64,000 nt of DNA from AAA164-E04 sp964342825 (GTDB taxonomy: Bacteria > Verrucomicrobiota > Verrucomicrobiia > Limisphaerales > AAA164-E04). Below, in pieces: positions 43,089 to 50,737 of the stretch. The stretch covers positions 62,001 to 126,000 of the forward strand of contig CAYFHO010000003.1 of the NCBI GenBank assembly GCA_964342825.1. Reading direction: 5' to 3'. A program made the translations under genes and the position numbers. The notes below the pieces were generated by a model. It searched no databases. It was not told the origin of the DNA and saw only the letters and a list, made by a program, of their open reading frames with translations. Each line of letters starts with the position of its first letter. Position 1 is the first letter of the stretch.

Positions 43089-45056
43089 TTAAAACCAGAC
43101 AGGGATGTACATCCTTCCAGCCCACACGGCCACTACAAAACTGATGGTGACAGCCACTATTCCCAATAGAAGTTTCCTGGCTGGCATAAATATCATTCCG
43201 GCAATCAAAGCAATCGCTCCACCTACCGCGATCATGATTGCGTCTCCTGTTGCGATCAGTAACAACATCAAGACCACACCAATAATACTTAAAATCTCAC
43301 CACCGTTTGGGTCATTGGTATTTTGATTTACACTTGATTTGCCTGGGTGAGATTTGGTCTCAGGCAATGAATCAACATGGGCACGTTTCCAGAAATACCA
43401 ACCAGAACATGGTAGAACAAATGCACACAACCATGTGAAAGGAACAAAGAAGGCCTCGGAAGGAGACGGATTCCATCCACCTGTTTCACTCATCAAAGCA
43501 CTGATAAAAAAGAGTCCAAACGTAATTGCAGGCAATGCAAGCAACCAGGAAAGCAAGGCAAGAGACTTGTAATGTGTCGAGTGTTGCGAATCGTGATTGG
43601 ATCGTTTCGCAGAATCATCAAAATAGAAGCCATACTGAGAACCAGCTAAAATGAGTAGCAGTAAATTGACCATCGCAACCATGGTTTGTGAGATGGCGAA
43701 GTATAATACGTGGATACTTAAAAGTATCAGCGCAGTTGCATACATGATTTTCCATCGCACCAAAAGCCCGGTGATGAGAGCCGCCTTGGCAATCAGCCAT
43801 ATTGCAGCGCCAGGCTGGTTGGGAATGGAAAAGAGATTTGCGATCCCCTCCAAACCAAGAACGGAAACCACAATCCAAATGGGCCACGGAATATTACTGA
43901 AACCGGCCGCTTTACCAAGGTTCACTGGCATGGAGGACGAGGGGCTTTTATCGGCCTTGGGTTGGGAGGATGAAACGGATTCGAGCTGCGTCTTGAGGGC
44001 AGATACACTTTGATATCGCCTGGTTGGATTTTTCTCCAATGCTTTCACCACTATCTCATCCAGCCGCACATCGACACCGACTCTTTTTGAAGGAATTTCA
44101 AAATTCTTGTCAGGCAATTTTCCGGTCAGCATTTGATAAAAAACGATTCCAAGCGCATAAATATCAGACCGATGATCCACAGTCTCGGGTGATTCGATCT
44201 GTTCCGGAGACATGTATTTGGGAGTTCCCAAAACCTTGCCTGATTCGGTTAAGTCCTGTTGCTCATTGAAAGCTGACTGGCACTCATCTGCCTGAGATAG
44301 GTCCTCATTGTTTGAATCCAAAACGTCTGCCATGATCTTGGCCAATCCAAAATCCGCCACCTTAACGTGCCCACGTCGATCCATGAGAATATTTTCAGGC
44401 TTGATATCACGATGCACTACTCCGTGATCATGCGCGTATTGAAGCGCATCACAAATTTGAGGAACGATAGATAGAGCTTCGCGCGAGGAGATACGGTTTC
44501 CATTGAGAAGTTGCTGCAAGTTCACTCCATCCACATATTCCATCAGAAAATAAAACAACGAAGGATTCCCTTGATCTTCAGTCTGTTTTCCTGAAGCTCC
44601 ACTTGCGGAAGTTTCCGAGTTGGAATTGTTTTTCTGCGGTGTATCAACCAAACCAAAATCATGAATCGTCACAATTCCGGGATGATTCAGTTTGGCGAGG
44701 GTCTTGGCTTCGCGTGAAAAGCGATCCGCAAAGGCTTTTTCGTGCCCGATATCTGGAGGAAGAATTTTTAGGGCGACAATACGGTCCAATTTTTTTTGCC
44801 GCACCTTATAAACGGCTCCCATCCCCCCCTGCCCGATCCATTCCAATATCTCAAGTTGCGGAAAGGCAGTCTCCAATTCTGAAATGGTGGGTGCTGTAAA
44901 TTTTACCCGCCTTGGGCCAGTTTGCGTCCTGGTGTCCTCACCTAGCTCCACTCCGGTTTCCAATCCACCTTTGAGAAGACACTCCGGACACAGTCCTTCC
45001 GATGCATTGGAAGTGATCTTCTTTCCACAAAGCGGACATTCAAGTGTGTTTTTCAT
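43089..45056 (-). CDS. Zinc-ribbon Ser/Thr protein kinase with multiple membrane helices
   Basis: About 655 residues. A zinc ribbon CPLCGK...CPEC at the N-terminus is followed by a kinase domain with GQGGMGAVYKVRQKK, VALKILPPD, HRDIKPENILMDRR and DFGLAKI. The C-terminal third has six or more hydrophobic segments, so this is a membrane-embedded kinase. Between zinc ribbon and kinase is a linker like that of the larger kinase at 38-42 kb, and the catalytic segments of the two are near identical, so they arose by duplication. The ATG at 45056 is preferred to a TTG at 45062. Downstream is the first sigma gene in the same direction, 81 bases away. Confidence 0.9.
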   Translation of the reverse strand: MKNTLECPLCGKKITSNASEGLCPECLLKGGLETGVELGEDTRTQTGPRRVKFTAPTISELETAFPQLEILEWIGQGGMGAVYKVRQKKLDRIVALKILPPDIGHEKAFADRFSREAKTLAKLNHPGIVTIHDFGLVDTPQKNNSNSETSASGASGKQTEDQGNPSLFYFLMEYVDGVNLQQLLNGNRISSREALSIVPQICDALQYAHDHGVVHRDIKPENILMDRRGHVKVADFGLAKIMADVLDSNNEDLSQADECQSAFNEQQDLTESGKVLGTPKYMSPEQIESPETVDHRSDIYALGIVFYQMLTGKLPDKNFEIPSKRVGVDVRLDEIVVKALEKNPTRRYQSVSALKTQLESVSSSQPKADKSPSSSMPVNLGKAAGFSNIPWPIWIVVSVLGLEGIANLFSIPNQPGAAIWLIAKAALITGLLVRWKIMYATALILLSIHVLYFAISQTMVAMVNLLLLILAGSQYGFYFDDSAKRSNHDSQHSTHYKSLALLSWLLALPAITFGLFFISALMSETGGWNPSPSEAFFVPFTWLCAFVLPCSGWYFWKRAHVDSLPETKSHPGKSSVNQNTNDPNGGEILSIIGVVLMLLLIATGDAIMIAVGGAIALIAGMIFMPARKLLLGIVAVTISFVVAVWAGRMYIPVWF

Positions 45057-45080
45057 ATTCAATTCCTTTTAACTATTCAC

Positions 45081-45105
45081 TAGGAATCAAGGAACAAAGG
45101 TTACA
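45081..45105 (-). promoter_or_regulatory. Candidate ECF promoter of the second kinase gene
   Basis: Minus strand TGTAACCTT (45105-45097), 11 bases, then TCCTA (45085-45081). It is identical in both boxes to the copy at 43019-43043, with a different spacer sequence, which argues for selection. Confidence 0.5.
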
Positions 45106-45126
45106 TGAAAAATGAAAAACATGATC

Positions 45127-45882
45127 TCAACCCCTTCCCAATACCCGGATCAAATGTTTTAACTCTTCTTCTACATCTGAGGGAGAAGCCACCGTGTGGG
45201 CAATCTCCGCTTTTAAACACTCCCTGTATTGCCGCCGTAACCGATGCACTTTAACCTTCACGGAACTTTCGGTCAGCCCAAGATCGTTGGCGATTTGAAC
45301 ATAGGGTTGCGATTCCCTGCTCCCCAGCAAACAGGGTTTCAATGCATCAAAGATTTGAGTTTTGTTTTCCCGGGCATATTGACGGCGCAATGTCTGCATG
45401 ACCGTTTCCAAAAGTGCCATGGCCCACTGCTTTTCAAATGATTGTTCAGGGGTTGCATGATCCACTGGTTCACCAGAGAAACGTGTTTCGGCGGAATTAA
45501 GTGACAGACTTAACCATTGTAAATTACCAGCACGCTTCAGGGCTCCCGCTCTTTTCCATTCGCTGGCCATGAAACGTTTTAGAATCATGAGCAGAAAGGA
45601 TCGAAAACGTCCTTTCTGGGGATCCACTTTATGTAGCCACTTTTTTTCAACCAATCGGGCAAAGAAAGCCTGGGTTAAATCCTGAGCATCGTGTTCTTGG
45701 TATCCTCTTCTCCTGACAAAATGGAAAACTGGATACCAGTACATCCGACATAAATAGTTCAAGGCTTCCTGACTTATGGATGAATCATGATTCAAAGAAG
45801 AAACCACTACGGACCAATGCGTTGTTCGAAATGCTTGTGGACGTGAGACCGAGCTTTCACTGCTTTGGGCCGGATTGTGCAT
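45127..45882 (-). CDS. ECF-type RNA polymerase sigma factor (second copy)
   Basis: 251 residues, a paralogue of the sigma factor at 42252-43007 with the same length. Conserved pieces are FRTTHWSVVVSSL at the N-terminus, YWYPVFHFVRRRGYQEHDAQ, DLTQAFFARLVEKKW, FRSFLLMILKRFMASEW and the helix-turn-helix LGLTESSVKVKVHRLRRQYR. Together with the kinase downstream it forms the second sigma/kinase pair. Unlike the other three genes it lacks the TGTAACCTT motif upstream, so it may be the primary input of the cascade. It faces the divergent HTH gene at 46046. Confidence 0.9.
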   Translation of the reverse strand: MHNPAQSSESSVSRPQAFRTTHWSVVVSSLNHDSSISQEALNYLCRMYWYPVFHFVRRRGYQEHDAQDLTQAFFARLVEKKWLHKVDPQKGRFRSFLLMILKRFMASEWKRAGALKRAGNLQWLSLSLNSAETRFSGEPVDHATPEQSFEKQWAMALLETVMQTLRRQYARENKTQIFDALKPCLLGSRESQPYVQIANDLGLTESSVKVKVHRLRRQYRECLKAEIAHTVASPSDVEEELKHLIRVLGRG

Positions 45883-46045
45883 GATGGTCTAGTATCCCCT
45901 AACAACTCCAAGCGGGCAAGAATGTTGAATTCAAAACTGGAAGAAAACGGCTAACCTTTATTTGCTGTTTTGTTAATTTTTATCTTTACAAATCTATATT
46001 TCTAAATTTATTTACTTTTTAGTTAAATTTATCACGAAAATAATC

Positions 46046-47335
46046 ATGTTTTCACAATTGTTTTTGCAAATTGCCCCCAATGTTTCAGGAACGGAACTGG
46101 CCAAATTACTGGGTAAGTCCAAACCCTATGTGGCCCAGCTGAGGACCGGCAAAAGGATTCCCACAGATGAGGATGTCATCCTACTGGCTCAAAAGTACGC
46201 TCCTCAACAACTCGAGGAGTGGATGCTTTGCGCCTATCTGGATCGACTGGAAAGCAAAGATTTCAAAGATGCCAATTTGAAAAAACAGGGAATTTCATCC
46301 ATCAAAAAGCTACTCAGGCAATGCAAACCCTCCCAAGCCATTCCTGGAAACCGAACGCTTCGCGAGTTTCCTGAAGCATTTTATCCCTTGTCAATCATCA
46401 CCGGCGACAAGCGAGAAACCAGAGGAAAACATATCGGAGCTGGTGATTTCGGAGTTCACATGACCACGACGGCTGACAGTCGATGGATCATGAGTCTGGG
46501 GCTTGAGAAGGACTCCATCCATTATATTGACAAGGATTTCGTTCTGCAGGAAGAAGAGGAACTGATCCACCGATTTGGAGAAAGGAATTTACTGGTTATC
46601 GGAAGCCCGGCCGTAAATCACCTGGCACGACGTATCAATCGCTCATCGATTTTTCGTTTCAACATTAACCGAGATGTCGATGAGGGACTTGAGGAAATTA
46701 TTTCGACCGCAAAAGCAAAATCCAAATCAAAAGACGAGCTAGCCCTTTTTTACCAGGAATCGGCGGAGGATTTAACCAAGTTGATGAGGTATCTTTTCGT
46801 TGGAGGAATCATCGATCCAACCTATCCAAAGGGCGATTATGTCACCTCCACCTATCATAAGATGCCGGGAAATACTGACATGGATTTCGGGGTACTTTCC
46901 TTTGCGGCTAATCCATTTTATGCAGCGAAATGTGAAGCAGAAGGAAGGCCCAATGATCACAAGTATGTTTCCGTTTTCGCGGCGGGCATTCACCACCCAG
47001 CGACCGCCCATGCCATCCGTCAACTGGGTAGCTATGGGAAAGAAACAGGTGCCTTTGACCAGCATCCTTATGGTGGCGTCTTCCGTGTTGAATTGGACCT
47101 GCAGCAAACTTTCTTTTCGGATCGTGTCCGTGACGGAGAGTTCTTTTGGGAAGACGACGCAGACGACCAACGAACCCCCATCGAAGATCAGGGTGAATGC
47201 CTGGTTTCCGAACTCGAATATATTGAAAATGAACGCCGCCTGGAAAATCTGAACACGCTTCAATTAAAACCAGAACACGCACTCGAAGCACGCAAGCTTG
47301 TTCAGGCCCTGCAAAGAAATGGAGTTTCCAAATGA
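46046..47335 (+). CDS. HTH regulator with a large uncharacterised C-terminal domain
   Basis: 429 residues. The first 60 form a Xre-like helix-turn-helix (SGTELAKLLGKSKPYVAQLR then TGKRIPTDEDVILLAQKY). I do not recognise the rest. It contains a nucleotide-fold-like stretch ERNLLVIGSPAVNHLARRIN, and FGVLSFAANPFYAAKCEAEG plus VFAAGIHHPATAHAIRQL, which suggest a ligand-binding or enzymatic module. It ends with a helical tail. The next gene, a glucuronokinase-like kinase, overlaps by four bases, so regulator, kinase and pyrophosphorylase form one operon. The regulator may sense a sugar or nucleotide sugar made by it. The upstream region is very AT-rich, fitting a promoter. Confidence 0.7.
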   Translation: MFSQLFLQIAPNVSGTELAKLLGKSKPYVAQLRTGKRIPTDEDVILLAQKYAPQQLEEWMLCAYLDRLESKDFKDANLKKQGISSIKKLLRQCKPSQAIPGNRTLREFPEAFYPLSIITGDKRETRGKHIGAGDFGVHMTTTADSRWIMSLGLEKDSIHYIDKDFVLQEEEELIHRFGERNLLVIGSPAVNHLARRINRSSIFRFNINRDVDEGLEEIISTAKAKSKSKDELALFYQESAEDLTKLMRYLFVGGIIDPTYPKGDYVTSTYHKMPGNTDMDFGVLSFAANPFYAAKCEAEGRPNDHKYVSVFAAGIHHPATAHAIRQLGSYGKETGAFDQHPYGGVFRVELDLQQTFFSDRVRDGEFFWEDDADDQRTPIEDQGECLVSELEYIENERRLENLNTLQLKPEHALEARKLVQALQRNGVSK

Positions 47336-48363
47336 GAAAGCGACACATTAAAACACGATCGTTTCCACGAGTCGGCTTGGTTGGAAATCCAAGTGATGGA
47401 TACTTCGGCAGAACCATTGCCTTCACCTTCAAAAATTTTCACTCTGAGATTCTGTTGGGTGAAGACTCCACACGAATCAGCTTTGTTAATCGTGAATCTG
47501 AATTCGATTCTGTTGCAGACTTGTGTGACAACATAAAACTGCACGGCTACTACGGAGGGATTAGGTTGCTGAAAGCTGCCATCAAACGATTCCACGATCA
47601 CTGTCGAGACACCGGAATCAATGCTGACTTCAACAAAAAATTTAAAGTCACCTATTTCTCCGACATTCCTCAACAAGTTGGTTTGGCCGGTTCAAGCGCC
47701 ATTATTACAGCCACTTTTCGTGCGTTGATGGAATTTTACGAAGTTGAGATCGAGAACCAGATCCTTCCCAATCTCATCAGAGAAGTGGAAACGCTCGAAC
47801 TCAAAATCCCGGCAGGTCTGCAGGATCGGGTGGTTCAGGTTTATGATGGTTTAGTCTTCATGGACTTTGACAAGAAGCGCATGGAGCGTGATCAACATGG
47901 TCTCTACGAAACGATCCATGTCAAAAAAATGCCTAACTTCTACATTGCCTACCGAGCGGATCTTTCCGAAGGAACAGAAATCTCACATAACCGACTACGC
48001 TATAAATACGATGAAGGAGACAAGGACGCTCACGATGCGATGGCTTTCTGGGCAGACTTGACCTTGACTGCCAGGAAGGCATTGGAGAGCGGTGATTCCG
48101 AAACTCTGTTTAAATGTATCAACGACAATTTCGATCAACGAAGAAAGTTGTATGAAAAATTAAAGATCCACATGAAGAAGGAACATCTTCAGATGGTGGA
48201 GCTTGCCAGGGAAATGGGTGCCAGCGCCAAATTTGCCGGCTCCGGTGGTGCGATTGTTGGCACCTACCGAAAAGATTCTGATTTTACAAAACTTAAAAAA
48301 CATCTCGAGAAACACGACATCAATGTTCTGAAACCATTGTTTAAAGAGGAGGAGTCCATTTGA
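47332..48363 (+). CDS. GHMP kinase, glucuronokinase-like
   Basis: 343-residue GHMP-superfamily sugar kinase. The start RVGLVGNPSDGYFGRTIAFT and the phosphate-binding loop QQVGLAGSSAIITATFRALM are strikingly like plant glucuronokinase, which phosphorylates D-glucuronate at C1. The C-terminal GHMP motif is seen as GASAKFAGSGGAIVGTY. The expected product, glucuronate 1-phosphate, would be used by the downstream UTP-dependent pyrophosphorylase. Coupled to both neighbours by short overlaps. Substrate is inferred; a related uronic acid or heptose is possible. Confidence 0.78.
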   Translation: MRKRHIKTRSFPRVGLVGNPSDGYFGRTIAFTFKNFHSEILLGEDSTRISFVNRESEFDSVADLCDNIKLHGYYGGIRLLKAAIKRFHDHCRDTGINADFNKKFKVTYFSDIPQQVGLAGSSAIITATFRALMEFYEVEIENQILPNLIREVETLELKIPAGLQDRVVQVYDGLVFMDFDKKRMERDQHGLYETIHVKKMPNFYIAYRADLSEGTEISHNRLRYKYDEGDKDAHDAMAFWADLTLTARKALESGDSETLFKCINDNFDQRRKLYEKLKIHMKKEHLQMVELAREMGASAKFAGSGGAIVGTYRKDSDFTKLKKHLEKHDINVLKPLFKEEESI

Positions 48364-49232
48364 TCAAAAAAGCTGTTATCCCTGCGGCAGGATTCGGAAC
48401 GAGATTTTTGCCGGCATCCAAATCTGTTCCCAAGGAAATGATTCCAGTGGTGAACAAGCCCACGATTCAATACGTCGTTGAGGAAGCGGTCGATGCCGGG
48501 ATAGAGGATATCCTCATCATCGTCAGCACGGGCAAAGATGCCATCAAGGATCATTTTAAATCAAATGATGAGCTTGAAGCCTTGTTGGAGAAAAAGGGGA
48601 AAACCAAGGAACTGGATTGCATCCAATCTCTTTCGAGAATGGCTCGTATTCAGTATACGAATCAACTTGAGATGAAAGGTCTCGGTGATGCGGTGCTTTG
48701 TGCCAAAGACTTTGCAGGAAGTGATCCAGTTGCCATCCTTCTCGGTGACACCATCATTCGATCCAATTCCGAATTTTCAGCACTTCAATCCATGGTAAAG
48801 ATCCACGACACCCATGGAGGATCGGTGATTGCTTTAAGGGAAATGCCCCGGTCCAAGATCAGTCAATATGGCGTCGTATCCGGAACCGAAATATCTGAAA
48901 GAGTCATCGAAATTGACCATCTCGTTGAGAAACCAGAGCCAGACAAAGCACCCAGTTTGCTGGCGGTTTCCGCACGTTACATCGTTACTCCAACAATTTT
49001 CGAGTTATTGGAAAACACAGATCCAGGTTTTGGTGGGGAAATCCAAATCACAGATGCGCTCAACCAACTGGCTCAGCAGGAACGCATGTTCGGATTTCAG
49101 TTTGATGGTACCAGACTGGACATCGGCAACAAATTAGAATTCATCAAAAGCAATGTCCTGCTTGGTTTGGAACGTCCGGATATCCGGGAAGACTTACGAC
49201 AGTTTTTGCTCGATCTGACAAAAAACCATTAA
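48360..49232 (+). CDS. GalU-like UTP-sugar-1-phosphate uridylyltransferase
   Basis: 290 residues of the GalU family, making UDP-sugar from sugar 1-phosphate and UTP. Diagnostic pieces are the N-terminal PAAGFGTRFLPASKSVPKEM with the signature Lys, the dinucleotide/metal region AILLGDTIIRS, and FDGTRLDIGNKLEFIKSNVL near the C-terminus. The start is a TTG with an excellent AGGAGG site 7 bases upstream and overlaps the kinase stop by four bases. In this context it may prefer glucuronate 1-phosphate and yield UDP-glucuronate; as GalU it would make UDP-glucose. It ends about 130 bases before the pseudopilin gene. Confidence 0.88.
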   Translation: MIKKAVIPAAGFGTRFLPASKSVPKEMIPVVNKPTIQYVVEEAVDAGIEDILIIVSTGKDAIKDHFKSNDELEALLEKKGKTKELDCIQSLSRMARIQYTNQLEMKGLGDAVLCAKDFAGSDPVAILLGDTIIRSNSEFSALQSMVKIHDTHGGSVIALREMPRSKISQYGVVSGTEISERVIEIDHLVEKPEPDKAPSLLAVSARYIVTPTIFELLENTDPGFGGEIQITDALNQLAQQERMFGFQFDGTRLDIGNKLEFIKSNVLLGLERPDIREDLRQFLLDLTKNH

Positions 49233-49364
49233 CCAACTTCATTTCAACCTGTTGGCTGGTACATATGTGACATTTTTGTTACAATTGCATGACAGAAATC
49301 TGGTATATTAAGTGAAGTTTCCATATGGTCGTTCCGATCTCAGACAATTGGAACCCTGTTGGAA

Positions 49365-50075
49365 ATGAAAACCAGGCGATATGTAAATAATCATAAAGGC
49401 TTTACACTGATCGAGCTGCTGGTGGTCATAGCGATTATTGCGATTCTCGCTGGCCTTCTTCTTCCTGCCTTGTCTCAGGCAAAAGGCAAAGCCAAACAGG
49501 TGAGATGCGCGAGCAATCTGCGACAGCTCATGCTGGCATTACAAATGTATGCCGACGATCACGATGATCGCATCCCACCTCGAATATCTTTTGGTCCCAA
49601 TTGGATGACGGCTTTGGAAAAATACTATCAGGATCGCAGTCTCATCAGATGTCCAAGTGATGGACCAAAATCGCATCGAAGCTATTTAATCAATGGCTTC
49701 AACGATTATTTTGCTGTCACACTTTCAAAACCTGAGTTCGAAGAATTCAAAGAATGGCGAGGCTCCCAATACATGAAATTGGTTTCCATCCAGAATCCCT
49801 CCGACACCATCATGTTTGGCGAAAAGAAAGAGAACCGTGAAGATGTCCACATGGATTTCTACCAGGGTGAAGGCAATGATGTCGAAGCCATTGATCAAAA
49901 CAAGCACAACAAATCAGGAGAACAGTCCAAAAACGGCGGCTCCAACTTCGCTTTTGTGGATGGAAGTGTCCGTTTGTTAAAGTACGGCCAGTCACTGAGT
50001 CCGGAGAACCTTTGGGCAGTCACAGCACAATGGCGCAATGCTCCGTCCCCACTGGAAGAATCCGAAACCCCCTAA
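49365..50075 (+). CDS. Secreted pseudopilin-like protein with prepilin N-terminus
   Basis: Residues 1-40 contain the prepilin peptidase site and hydrophobic stem (NHKGFTLIELLVVIAIIAIL, then AGLLLPAL), followed by a helical spine SQAKGKAKQVRCASNLRQLM and a C-terminal domain with FAFVDGSVRLLKYGQ. This pattern belongs to the very large family of prepilin-type proteins in Verrucomicrobiota and Planctomycetota, usually one protein each. A TTG at 49359 is an alternative start; ATG 49365 is used. It may be secreted by or attached to the pilus/secretion apparatus encoded to the right. Exact role unknown. Confidence 0.85.
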   Translation: MKTRRYVNNHKGFTLIELLVVIAIIAILAGLLLPALSQAKGKAKQVRCASNLRQLMLALQMYADDHDDRIPPRISFGPNWMTALEKYYQDRSLIRCPSDGPKSHRSYLINGFNDYFAVTLSKPEFEEFKEWRGSQYMKLVSIQNPSDTIMFGEKKENREDVHMDFYQGEGNDVEAIDQNKHNKSGEQSKNGGSNFAFVDGSVRLLKYGQSLSPENLWAVTAQWRNAPSPLEESETP

Positions 50076-50096
50076 AGCTTCAATCAATTTCCGATC

Positions 50097-50708
50097 ATGA
50101 AATCATCCATCATTAAGTACCTTCTGATAGCCAACCTCATTCTGTTGTCACATCTGGCCACCGCAGACCCGGGAGATTTTTATAAGCAGCGACATCAGGA
50201 ATGGGTATCACAATTTGACACGGACGGAGATGGATTTCTGAACGCGGTTGAGCGCGAAAAAATGCGTTCAACCCCCAAACCCAAGGGCAGAGGATTTAGG
50301 AGAGGCGGAGAGAGAAGGGAAAAGAAAGAAGTCCGAAGAGACATGCCGAAGCATTGGATTGAGAAGTATGACAAAGATGGAGATGGAGGGCTTTCTGGTC
50401 GGGAATCAGAAAAAGGATACTGGACTGAAAGAAGCCTCTTGTTCAAACGATACGATGTCAACGAAAACGAAAAACTCGACCCAAAAGAAACCAAGCTTCT
50501 AGCCGCAGATATTGAGGCTGGGAAGTTTGAGAGCTGGGATCATTTCGTGGCAACAACCACCCTGAAAGATGCGCAAGGTGAAGAACGCAAATCAAACTAC
50601 AATCTCAGCAGTCGGCAGCGCGAATGGATGAAGTACGATTCGGATGGGGACGGAATCGCAAGCGAACAGGAGATTGCCGCTATCAGAAATGCTGAAGAGT
50701 CATTTTAG
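50097..50708 (+). CDS. Secreted EF-hand protein
   Basis: 203-residue exported protein with a signal peptide (KYLLIANLILLSHLATA). Four EF-hand-like calcium sites are visible: DTDGDGFLNAVERE, DKDGDGGLSGRESE, DVNENEKLDPKE and DSDGDGIASEQE. The third has a degenerate loop (VNENEK). A highly basic stretch (PKPKGRGFRRGGERREKKE) separates the first and second sites. Its ATG is 21 bases after the pseudopilin stop, so they are probably co-transcribed. Likely a calcium-stabilised cell-surface or secreted protein. Confidence 0.85.
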   Translation: MKSSIIKYLLIANLILLSHLATADPGDFYKQRHQEWVSQFDTDGDGFLNAVEREKMRSTPKPKGRGFRRGGERREKKEVRRDMPKHWIEKYDKDGDGGLSGRESEKGYWTERSLLFKRYDVNENEKLDPKETKLLAADIEAGKFESWDHFVATTTLKDAQGEERKSNYNLSSRQREWMKYDSDGDGIASEQEIAAIRNAEESF

Positions 50709-50737
50709 TTGAGCAACTCTGCTCCCATTAAATCGCC

